This document shows positions 53,164-63,419 of a DNA stretch of 64,000 nucleotides, in pieces. This DNA comes from Pegoplata infirma (lineage: Eukaryota; Arthropoda; Insecta; Diptera; Anthomyiidae). Numbering within the stretch: the first letter of the stretch is position 1; every line of letters starts with the position of its first letter. Position numbers and translations under genes: made by a program. The stretch is taken from the NCBI GenBank assembly GCA_963921195.1, contig OY992540.1, forward strand, positions 23,200,262 through 23,264,261, written 5' to 3'. The notes below the pieces were generated by a model. That model was not told the origin of the DNA and did not search any database. It saw only the letters and a list, made by a program, of their open reading frames with translations.

Positions 53164-53910
53164 CCCGAGTAAAAAAGTTCATATATATTCATATAAAATT
53201 ATATAAAGCCATCATATATAATCATATATAGTTTAATGCGAAAAATGAGTCGATAAAACGATATAAAAACTTATCAAATTTGATCAAATCTGATCAAATT
53301 TGATATAATTTTAATATAATTTTATATAGTTATATGCGAAAATTGGACCCTTTTTTGTATAAAATTGATGCAATTATATATAATTAAATATATTTATATA
53401 TAAGAAAAAAATGTTTTCCCCCAAAAACGCAAAAAATTGACAAAAAAAAATTTGTTTCCAGGACTTAAAAATTTTTAAAAATATTTTTAGGACTTTGAAA
53501 ATTTTCAAAAAAAAAACATCTCGACTTAGAAAAATTTTCAAAAGTTATATTGAATTATATGTAAAGGACTTAGATTTTTTTTAAATTTTACTCATATAAG
53601 ATAACATATAATTTAAAAACAGTTGCATAAAGTTTTATATAAAATTTCTTCAAATATTTTGTTTTATCAAATTATATAAAAAAGAAGACAGAATTTTAAA
53701 GTTCATATGTAATTATATAAACGAACTTTAAATCATATGTTATTATATAAAAGTCCATATTTTCTGTTATATAATTTTATATAAGAAACAAATTAGAAGT
53801 GCAAATATATAAAATCACATATGATGCAACAAAAAATACATATAGTTTTACAAAATAATATATGTATATATAAAACTATATATAATTATATAGGAACTTT
53901 TTTACTCGGG
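53164..53910. mobile_element. 747-bp MITE splitting the hexanucleotide array, TA duplication
   Basis: The termini CCCGAGTAAAAAAGTTC at 53164 and, inverted, at 53910 are identical. On the left the array reads ...GTTA and on the right TAATG..., so removing the element plus one TA restores the hexamer register. The interior is extremely AT-rich with TATATAATTATATA-type repeats (CATATATAATCATATATAG, AAATTATATAAA), and no frame is of interest. Confidence 0.9.
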
Positions 53911-54650
53911 TAATGTTAATGTTAATGTTAATGTTAATGTTAATGTTAATGTTAATGTTAATGTTAATGTTAATGTTAATGTTAATGTTAATGTTAATGT
54001 TAATGTTAATGTTAATGTTAATGTTAATGTTAATGTTAATGTTAATGTTAATGTTAATGTTAATGTTAATGTTAATGTTAATGTTAATGTTAATGTTAAT
54101 GTTAATGTTAATGTTAATGTTAATGTTAATGTTAATGTTAATGTTAATGTTAATGTTAATGTTAATGTTAATGTTAATGTTAATGTTAATGTTAATGTTA
54201 ATGTTAATGTTAATGTTAATGTTAATGTTAATGTTAATGTTAATGTTAATGTTAATGTTAATGTTAATGTTAATGTTAATGTTAATGTTAATGTTAATGT
54301 TAATGTTAATGTTAATGTTAATGTTAATGTTAATGTTAATGTTAATGTTAATGTTAATGTTAATGTTAATGTTAATGTTAATGTTAATGTTAATGTTAAT
54401 GTTAATGTTAATGTTAATGTTAATGTTAATGTTAATGTTAATGTTAATGTTAATGTTAATGTTAATGTTAATGTTAATGTTAATGTTAATGTTAATGTTA
54501 ATGTTAATGTTAATGTTAATGTTAATGTTAATGTTAATGTTAATGTTAATGTTAATGTTAATGTTAATGTTAATGTTAATGTTAATGTTAATGTTAATGT
54601 TAATGTTAATGTTAATGTTAATGTTAATGTTAATGTTAATGTTAATGTTA
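53911..54650 (+). repeat. (TTAATG)n hexanucleotide array, right part (~738 bp)
   Basis: About 123 further perfect units in register with the left part. With the left part this is ~300 units, ~1.8 kb. The 271- and 263-codon frames here are again the array. Confidence 0.97.
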
Positions 54651-55108
54651 AACATTTTATTCTTCATTTTTTTTGATTTTGTTGATAATTCCTTTTATTG
54701 TCCCATTGTTCTCCGGTTCAGTGACTAGAAACAGACAAAAATGCAAAATAGATTTTTGTTTCTTGTACAACTCAACTACAATTTATACTGCTATTTCTAC
54801 TACTGCTGCTTTTTACTTATTCAATAAACAATGTTCATGTTGTTTCTATTGTTAGTGTTATTTGAATTCATTTATAGTTTTAGACAAAAAACCAAAACAG
54901 TTTTTCTTGTATTTCGTTTCTTTCGTTTTTTGCTTTTCTTTATATGAAATGAATTTAATTTCAAATGCCACTCACGCTCAATTGAATACAAAACCAAACA
55001 AAATGCCAAGCACTTTAGCGTGTACTTTTCATTACACATTTTCTTTGCAATTTTTTCCCCCTTTTTAAGGGAAGCCTGTTGTAGTTTTTAGTTCAGAATT
55101 CAAAGAAG
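54651..55108. other. Unique-looking sequence, no gene called
   Basis: Less repetitive than its surroundings. Two short plus frames (54673-54855, 54862-55068) have no recognisable domain and no context. It could be ordinary intron or intergenic DNA. Confidence 0.4.
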
Positions 55109-55110
55109 TA

Positions 55111-55610
55111 CACTACAAAAAATTTTAAAAGTATTTTTTTAGAAAGATTGTTAGCGAAAGATATGCTAGCGAAATTCCTAGTAATGCCACAAGGCCTGGC
55201 ATGAAATTTCTAGTAATTTTTGCATGATTTTTTAAATTAAAAATCAGATAAACAAATGAAACACCCAGTATTTTATAGTAAATGTTATGTAAAAAATGCG
55301 ATAGCAATATTTTTTGAATTTAAACAAGATTACCTTGTTATTTGCATTTATAACTTTATAAATTTGTAAATTTACAAAAAAATATGTAAATTTACACAAA
55401 AAAATTTAAATTTAAAAAAAAAATTAGTAAATTTAAAACAAAAATGTATAAATTTACAACAAAAAATATGTAAATTTAAAAAAAAGGCAAAATTACCAAA
55501 AAATAGTAAATCTTACAGTTTTTTGGTGTGAATTTACAAATTTTTTTTCTGTAAAATTAATTAAGAATTATGCTAGTAACTTCCATTACTCCATTTCTTA
55601 TTTTAGAGTG
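55111..55610. mobile_element. TA/CACT-type MITE, 500 bp
   Basis: CACTACAAAAAATTTTAAAAG at the left and, inverted, CACTCTAAAATAAG at the right are bounded by TA (55109-55110 and 55611-55612). The interior has many TTTGTAAATTTACAAA-like palindromes, resembling R3. Terminal pairing is short, so confidence is moderate. Confidence 0.55.
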
Positions 55611-55612
55611 TA

Positions 55613-56329
55613 TTTGCAGTAGTACAATCACTTTTAGTACAGTAGTTATTATTACAACAACTACAAATATATAACATTGCCACCATTATGGCTTTTGTTG
55701 TTAAGAAGAAAAAGTGTTAAAGTTTGATCAAGGCAAAGAGTGTTAAAATAACACAAGAGACATAGTCAAAAAAAAGTACAAAAAAAAATGTATAGGAAAT
55801 ACTAGAAAATACCAGACCAAACCATACAAAACACAACACACAATAGCATTTTGTGATAGCAAAATCACTAAATGGAGTAGAAGTTCTAAAACTAACAAAC
55901 AAAAAAAATAGTAGTAAAAACAAAAAAAAAACATCCTACAATAGTTGAAGTAGTTGGTATAAATGTATTCTGACTATGGCTGGCTAAGCTAATTGAATGA
56001 AAGAGGCATTAAAAAAAATTCAAACTTTGAAAAAAATTTTAAAATTCTTTTAACAAAACTTAAATCTAGGAGTTGTGTATTCTAAAAATTATTTTTAAAA
56101 CAAAAAAAGCGAAATAATTGAAGCAGAGTTATACACATACAAAAAAAAAGCTTTTCACACCCTTTAAATTGAAAGCCGGAATAAAAGTCCAAATCAAAAG
56201 GTCTTATTTGCTGAATATTGAGCCGACTATGTCGTATGGTACTGGTTCGTTCAACTTCGTGAATATGCCAAATTTGGCAACGGGGAAAAAATGCCTACGA
56301 ATTTTCTACTCTTGCCTAAATCATTAAAT
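55613..56329. other. No feature seen
   Basis: A/T-rich with several short frames on both strands. None has a domain or supporting context. Confidence 0.4.
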
Positions 56330-56590
56330 CATCCCTTGTAAAAATGAATCTGATCCAATTATATTTAAAAAAAAAAATGGTGGATACAATCATGTAAAAT
56401 ATTATCAACTTGTATCTTATTAGATCCAATCAGACACATTGTGATACAAAATGATCCTAAATTTGTCTCTACGCGACTAAAAAAAAGTAATACTGCGCCT
56501 TATATCATTTGATCCCAAAAATGGAGGATCCAAAAATATATGATTGCCTCTTATTAGATAAAATTTGATATAATTAGAAAAAAATGAAGA
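56330..56590 (-). repeat. R10 repeat, copy 2
   Basis: TTTGATCCCAAAAATGGAGG, ATCCAAAAATATATGATTG and AAATTTGATATAATTAG are the reverse complement of 41690-41870. Here ~150 bp more of related (C)AATCATG...TTATTAGATCCAA sequence is present. Confidence 0.55.
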
Positions 56591-56889
56591 AATCCGCGAA
56601 TTTAAGGGCTTTAGATGAAAGGCTGTAAACCAAATTTACACTAGAAATATTTCTGCTAGTTATATCATTGTTTTCCATGCAATAAAATTTGGATTTTTTT
56701 TTTTTTTTTTTTTGAAAAACCAGTTGAAAATTAGCCAATTTTTAATTACATTTTTTAAGAAAACCGTACCATACATCGAAAAACGGAGTACGCCATTCGA
56801 ATCAGCATGTCTCAAATATATAGAAACGTTAGTCATACCTCTTGTTTTCTAAAATAGTGGTCAATTTTGTCACGCTGTGTTATGAGACA
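56591..56889. other. No feature seen
   Basis: AT-rich with a ~22-bp T-run near 56695. Confidence 0.35.
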
Positions 56890-59800
56890 TTTTGCACATA
56901 AAAAAATCTCAGATTTTGAGACAACTGATCAAAAATGTTCAGTTTCTGAAACAGTCTCAAAATCTGAGAATTTTTATTAGCACAAAATGTCTCAAAGTCT
57001 TTTCTCAGATTCAAAGACATAGAAATATTCTCATTCCGAGATATTTTCGTAGAGAAAAGTACTTAGACACTTTTTGCATAGAAAAATTCTCAGCCTCTGA
57101 GACATTTTTCGTATAGAAAAATTTTCAGATTGTGAGACATTTTTTATATAGAAAATTTTTTAGATTGTGAAACGTTTCTCATATAGAAAAACTCTTTAAT
57201 TCTGAGATCTTTTTCGTAAAGAAAAATTAACAGAATCTGAGATAGTCTCAGATTCTGAGCCATTTTCCCAGATTCTAAGACATTTTTCTTGTAGAAAAAT
57301 TCTTAGATTCTATTCCTATAAAAAAAATCTCAGATTCTGAGGCATTTTTCCTATAGAAAAAGTGTCAGATTCTAAGACATTTTTCCTAAAGAAAAAGTTT
57401 GAGATTCTGCGACATTTTTCCTATAGAAAAAATCTCAGATTCTAAGAAAATTTTCCCATAGAAAAAGTGTCAGATTCTAAGACATTTTTCCTAAAAAAAA
57501 TTCAGATTCAGAGACATTTTTCCTTTAGAAAAAGTGTCAGATTTTAAAAAATTTTTCCTAAAAAAACTGTCAGATTCTGGGACATTTTGCTATAGAAAAA
57601 GACTCAGATTCTGAGACATTTTTCCTATAGGAAAAGTCTCAGATTCTGAGACATTTTTCCTATAGGAAAAGTCTTAGATTCTGAGACATTTTTCCTATAG
57701 AAAAAGTCTCAGATTCTGAGACATTTTTCCTATAGAAAAAGTCTCAGATTCTGAGACATTTTTCCTATAAAAAAAGTCTCAGATTCTGAGACATTTTTCC
57801 TATAGAAAAAGTCTCAAATTCTGAGACATTTTTCCAATAGAAAAAGTCTCAGATTCTGAGATATTTTTCCTATAGAAAAAGTCTCAAATTCTGAGACATT
57901 TTTCCTATAGAAAAAGTCTCAGATTCTGAGACATTTTTCCTATAGAAAAAGTCTCAGATTCTGAGACATTTTTCCTATAGAAAAAGTCTCAGATTCTGAG
58001 ACATTTTTCCTATAGAAAAAGTTTCAGATTCTGAGACATTTTTCCTATAGAAAAAGTCTCAGATTCTGAGACATTTTTCCTATAGAAAAAGTCTCAGATT
58101 CTGAGACATTTTTCCTATAGAAAAAGTCTCAGATTCTGAGACATTTTTCCTATAGAAAAAGTCTCAGATTCTGAGACATTTTTCCTATAGAAAAAGTCTC
58201 AGATTCTGAGACATTTTTCCTATAGAAAAAGTCTCAGATTCTGAGACATTTTTCCTATAGAAAAAGTCTCAGATTCTGAGACATTTTTCCTAAAGAAAAG
58301 TCTCAGAATCTGAGACATTTTTCCTATAGAAAAAGTCTCAGATTCTGAGACATTTTTCCTATAGAAAAAGTCTCAGATTCTGAGACATTTTTCCTATAGA
58401 AAAAGTCTCAGATTCTGAGACATTTTTTCTATAAAAAAAGTCTCAGTTTCTGAGACATTTTTCCTATAGAAAAAGTCTCAGATTCTGAGACATTTTTCCT
58501 ATAGAAAAAGTCTCAGATTCTGAGACATTTTTCCTATAGAAAAAGTCTCAGATTCTGAGACATTTTTCCTATAGAAAAAGTCTCAGATTCTGAGATATTT
58601 TTCCTATAGAAAAAGTCTCAGATTCTGAGACATTTTTCCTATAGAAAAAGTCTCAGATTCTGAGACATTTTTCCTATAGAAAAAGTCTCAGATTCTGAGA
58701 CATTTTTCCTATAGAAAAAGTCTCAGATTCTGAGACATTTTTCCTATAGAAAAAGTCTCAGATTCTGAGACATTTTTCCTATAGAAAAAGTCTCAGATTC
58801 TGAGACATTTTTCCTATAGAAAAAGTCTCAGATTCTGAGACATTTTTCCTATAGAAAAAGTCTCAGATTCTGAGACATTTTTCCTATAGAAAAAGTCTCA
58901 GATTCTGAGACATTTTTCCTATAGAAAAAGTCTCAGATTCTGAGACATTTTTCCTATAGAAAAAGTCTCAGATTCTGAGACATTTTTCCTATAGAAAAAG
59001 TCTCAGATTCTGAGACATTTTTCCTATAGAAAAAGTCTCAGATTCTGAGACATTTTTCCTATAGAAAAAGTCTCAGATTCTGAGACATTTTTCCTATAGA
59101 AAAAGTCTCAGATTCTGAGAAATTTTTCCTATAGAAAAAGTCTCATATTCTGAGACATTTTTCCTATAGAAAAAGTCTCAGATTCTGAGACATTTTTCCT
59201 ATAGAAAAAGTCTCAGATTCTGAGACATTTTTCCTATAGAAAAAGTCTCAGATTCTGAGACATTTTTCCTATAGAAAAAGTCTCAGATTCTGAGACATTT
59301 TTCCTATAGAAAAAGTCTCAGATTCTGAGACATTTTTCCTATAGAAAAAGTCTCAGATTCTGAGACATTTTTCCTATAGAAAAAGTCTCAGATTCTGAGA
59401 CATTTTTCCTATAGAAAAAGTCTCAGATTCTGAGACATTTTTCCTATAGAAAAAGTCTCAGATTCTGAGACATTTTTCCTATAGAAAAAGTCTCAGATTC
59501 TGAGACATTTTTCCTATAGAAAAAGTCTCAGATTCTGAGATATTTTTCCTATAGAAAAAGTCTCAGATTCTGAGATATTTTTCCTATAGAAAAAGTCTCA
59601 GATTCTGAGACATTTTTCCTATAGGAAAAGTCTCAGATTCTGAGACATTTTTCCTATAGAAAAAGTCTCAGATTCTGAGACATTTTTCCTATAGAAAATG
59701 TCTCAGATTCTGAGACATTTTTCCAATAGAAAAAGTCTCAGATTCTGAGACATTTTTCCTATAGAAAATGTCTCAGATTCTGAGACATTTCTCCCATACA

Positions 59801-60180
59801 AAAAGTCTCAGATTCTGAGACATTCTGAGATTCTGAGAAATTCTTCATATAGAAAAAGTCTCAGATTCTAAAAAAATTTCTCTAGAAAAAGTTTGAGATT
59901 CTGAGACATTTTTCCTTTCAAAAAATGTTTCCTATAGAAAAAGATCCTGTGACCTTTTATACATAATTTTTTTTTTTTCTTATAGAAAAAGTCTCAGATT
60001 CTGATACATTTTTTCTATAGAAAGCTCAGATTCTAAGAAATTTTCCTAAAGAAAAAGTCTCCGGTTCTGAAACATTTTTTCTACAGAAAAAGTCTTGTAT
60101 TGTGAGAGATTTATTCTATAGAAAAAGTCTCAGATTCTGGGAGATTTTTTCTATAGAAAAGTTTCAGATTCTGACACTCA
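56890..60180 (+). repeat. 35-bp palindromic satellite, main array
   Basis: The unit is GTCTCAGATTCTGAGAC + ATT + TTTCCTATAGAAAAA (35 bp; for example starts at 58685 and 58720). GTCTCAGA/TCTGAGAC is a perfect 8-bp-arm hairpin around one T, and TTTTTCCTATAGAAAAA is a near-palindrome around CTATAG. About 60 units between 57590 and 59810 are nearly identical. Outer units (56890-57590 and 59810-60180) decay progressively, the pattern expected from unequal exchange. The 74-codon frame (56892-57116) is satellite. Confidence 0.95.
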
Positions 60181-60314
60181 ATGTTTAAAAAATATTATAA
60201 TTAAAAAAAAAAATCATTTAAAAACAACCATTAGAAAAATTAAAAAAAAGTTTCTGATATGTAAAAATAATAAAATTGGAAAATTAGGGGAGATTCTGTT
60301 CTTACATTTGCTAT

Positions 60315-61184
60315 CACTACCCAGCAAAAATAAATCGAGATTTTGGCGACACTGCATCTTTTTATAGCATACCGAAGCGCATCCAAAGAGCGCTCTTGGG
60401 GGTGCAATAAAATTAAGGAAAACATTTTTAATTTTTTGTTAAGATATTTTATATAAAACTTATAATATAAAATTATTTTTTGATCAAATTTAACACTTGC
60501 TTTTCTTTTTAAAATTTTTAACACTTTTTGCGTGAAAACGCATGAGTTTTGGACAAAGACACATGATTTGACTGCATCATTATTGTGCATTAATCGGCGC
60601 TGCAAAGAGTGCTTCAATCATAACATTTTTAACACATTTTGAATGATGATAAAAAGGCCAACAAAAAAACAACAAATACTTATTTCCAATTGTATTCAAG
60701 AAATTGAAATTTTTATTTCCAAAATTTTGTAAATGCTTTTTTGAAAATTCCATTTGTATTTCAAAACTTTCCATTTAGATTTCAAAATTTTATAATTGCT
60801 ATTAAGAAAATTTTATTTTAATTAAAAAAAAATCCATGTATATTTTAGAAATTTCTAATTGTATTTCAAAAATAGTCAATTGTATTTCAGATTTTCCAAT
60901 TGTATTTCAGAAATAGTCAGATGTATTCATTCGTCTTTATTCTGCTTAAATCAGCTCTAAAATGATACATGAATTCACTGCATCTTTAGAGCGCATTAAT
61001 CAGCGCTCTAAAGACACATGATTTCAGTGCATCTTAATAGCGCTTTTTCGGTGTATCCAACTAGCGCTCTAAAGAGTGACATCGCCTTAGAGAATCATGC
61101 ATGAATTCAGCAGGATTGGATGGGCTCCTTAACATGAGTATCCAAAAGCTGCTGCCAGTTCAGCAAAATTTCTGATGGGTAGTG
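60315..61184. mobile_element. 870-bp MITE-like element, CACTACCCA termini
   Basis: CACTACCCAGCAAAAATAAA at the left and, inverted, CACTACCCATCAGAAATTTT at the right pair for ~20 bp. No clear duplication flanks it. Inside, GAGCGC(T/A)TT/AGCGCTCTAAAG and GACTGCATC/ACTGCATCTT modules recur at the ends, and a degenerate TTTCCAATTGTATTTCAGA series fills 60680-60930. The 125-codon minus frame (60240-60617) starts inside this DNA and has no recognisable domain. Confidence 0.6.
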
Positions 61185-62679
61185 GCGTCCTAGGACAAGT
61201 ACAAATATTGAAAAAATATTTTATAAAATTTAATCATCTAAAATTTGAAGTCCTTTTAAAAGGAAACAGGATCACGAAAAGAAAAAGTGTAAATGCAGTT
61301 TTACTTCGTTTAATCTCTTGTTTAAAACGTATATTATCCAGTTCGTGTTCAACAACTTTTTTCATTTTTGTCGAACGGTGTATTAACACAAAATGAATGC
61401 TATTCAACAAAAATTTACCCAATTTATAATAGTAAGATTAGAGGCATTTTCTAAATTTTCAGGCTCTGAGACATTTTTTCTTCAGAGTCTATAGTTGAAG
61501 GTTTTAATTTCCGAGAAAATAATTTTCAGGTTCTATTTTCTGGGTGAAAGCTTTATAGATTTGGAAACATTTCCCTTCAGAAAAATTTTTATGTTCTGAA
61601 ATGTTTTCTAGTATTTTTTTTTTCTAGAAATAAAGAAGCGATGCTGCCAGGCACTGGCATTTAATTTTTTCTGATATGTTGGATCCCCAAAAACTGTACT
61701 ATTTCAAGTTTTGAAAAAAAAAAAATAATACTGTCACCTACGACATCTGTAGGGTACCTCAAAAAGTCTACCTCTTAAATGTTGAAAAAAGTAAGGCCAT
61801 TTAATATTGTAAATGCACTATATATGACCATAACGAAAAACTACATGTTTGTAAGTTACTTTGTACTTTGTTCGTATAACAACTATGAAAAAGTAAAAAA
61901 AGTGGCATAAGTTTCGATGCTAACGTAATTGAAAATGAAAGGGAAAGTATCCTGAGGTGTCCTCGCCGATTTTTATGAAACTTAGCAAAGTTACAGAGGA
62001 GGTAAAAAAGGGATCCGTATTTTTGTAAGCAGCCCATTTAAATTTTCAAGATGTTAAAAGTTTCTTGAAAACTTACAACTCATTGGGACACTTTCCTTGT
62101 CAGCAAAGTCTGGAATAAGTAAACAAAAAAAAAAAACACTAAAAAAGAAACTTTCTAAAACAAAACTTGTTGGTAACTAGCAAAGAAACACTAAAACGAA
62201 AAAGAAAAAAACTAAATGAAAGAATTACTAGAAATTGAAACAAATATTTAAAAACAAAAAAAAAGAAAGAAAACAAAAAACTTTTAATAAAATGACCAAA
62301 TATTGAAAACTTGTTTGTTTGTCTTAACCAAGTGATTGTGAAGAAGCCTATTTAGATGTTTGGCCAAAAAGTATTTTCTATCAAATAATGTTGTTTTAAA
62401 AGTAATCACTAAACTTTTATACAAAGCAACATAAGTTTCTATGAATTTGAATGTTTTCGAAGAAATTTTTTTATTAAGAAATTTTTGCAAAGCATTAGCA
62501 AAAACTGCCATTTAATATAAATGAATTTGTCGTTAGAGTATTTTTTTCTTCTTTATTCTCAAAAGAAAATTTCTTGTTATAGAAATAGTTTCAATTTTCA
62601 TTTTCTTTTTTTGTTGTGTTTTATAAAATCTTAATTATGCAAAAGTTTTATTGAAACTTTGTAGAAAGTTTTTTTTTTT
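61185..62679. other. Unique-looking sequence, no gene called
   Basis: Contains a GTAAATGCAGTTTTACTT fragment near 61289 and one TCTGAGACATTTTTTCTTCA satellite-like piece near 61464. Short frames on both strands lack domains. Confidence 0.4.
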
Positions 62680-63044
62680 ATACCCTCCACTTAGTGATAG
62701 AGGGTATATATAAGTTTGTCATTCCGTTTGTAACTCATCGAAATATCGGTCTGGGACCCCATAAAGTGTATATATTCATGATGCCCGATCGATTTTAAGA
62801 CGATCTAGCGATGTCCGTCCGTCCGTCTGTCCGTCTGTCTGTCTGTCTGTTGAAGACACGCTAACTTTTGAATGACTTTACGGAGGCTCCTGAAATTTGG
62901 CATAAATGTTGGGCATTTACCTGGTCAGGTTGGTATTGCAATCCAGCGAAATCGGACCAGTGGTTCAAAAGTTCAAAAGTTATAAGCAAATGAGTGAATT
63001 TCGGCAAGGGTTTTTCTGGAATTTACGAGATAAAACACACGGTA
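62680..63044 (+). mobile_element. HINE/DINE-1-like element A9, interrupted or 3'-truncated
   Basis: ATACCCTCCACTTAGTG hairpin after a T-run, GTCY core at about 62812-62850, then the first GGTTCAAAAGTT block (with a small duplication) up to GAGATAAAACACACGGTA. Subfamily sequence stops at 63044. The rest of the element may resume beyond the window. Two short frames cross this junction. Confidence 0.75.
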
Positions 63045-63419
63045 GAGCTAAAACACCTCAATTCAACCGAGCAGTTGACCGCACCCCCTCCAAATTTAAT
63101 GAAATTAAGTACTGGGGTTTACTTTAACAAAAAAAAGATTTTGCCAATTTTTCAGGCTTCTGGGGATTCCAGTATTCAAGTTATGAGGTCTTGAAAATTA
63201 ACAAAATCGTGTATATTTGACAAAAGTGTTCCGAGATAAATAAAGATAACTCGAAAAGTAAAAACACTACAGGTCTCAGTCAGGTTGCAAATAATAGGTA
63301 ATGAGACAGCCTTTAAAATAACATTCCCCAAGATTTTTTTTGAAAAAGGTCAAAGGTCATTGATTTTAACCTTCATTTTTGGAGAGCTATATCTCAAAAA
63401 ACGATATTTTTAAAATTTT

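Noticed and set aside
51990..54728. Long open frames (400, 369, 356, 271 and 263 codons) on both strands
   Set aside because: They are the (TTAATG)n array read as Asn-Ile, Thr-Leu or Met-Leu repeats. A stop-free hexamer is open in several frames, with no other support for coding.
56890..60180. CRISPR-like array of 35-bp repeats
   Set aside because: Units are directly adjacent with no variable spacers, and the context is eukaryotic repeat DNA. It is a satellite.
60240..60617. 125-codon minus-strand frame
   Set aside because: Overlaps a MITE-like terminus and internal repeats. No recognisable domain or start context.
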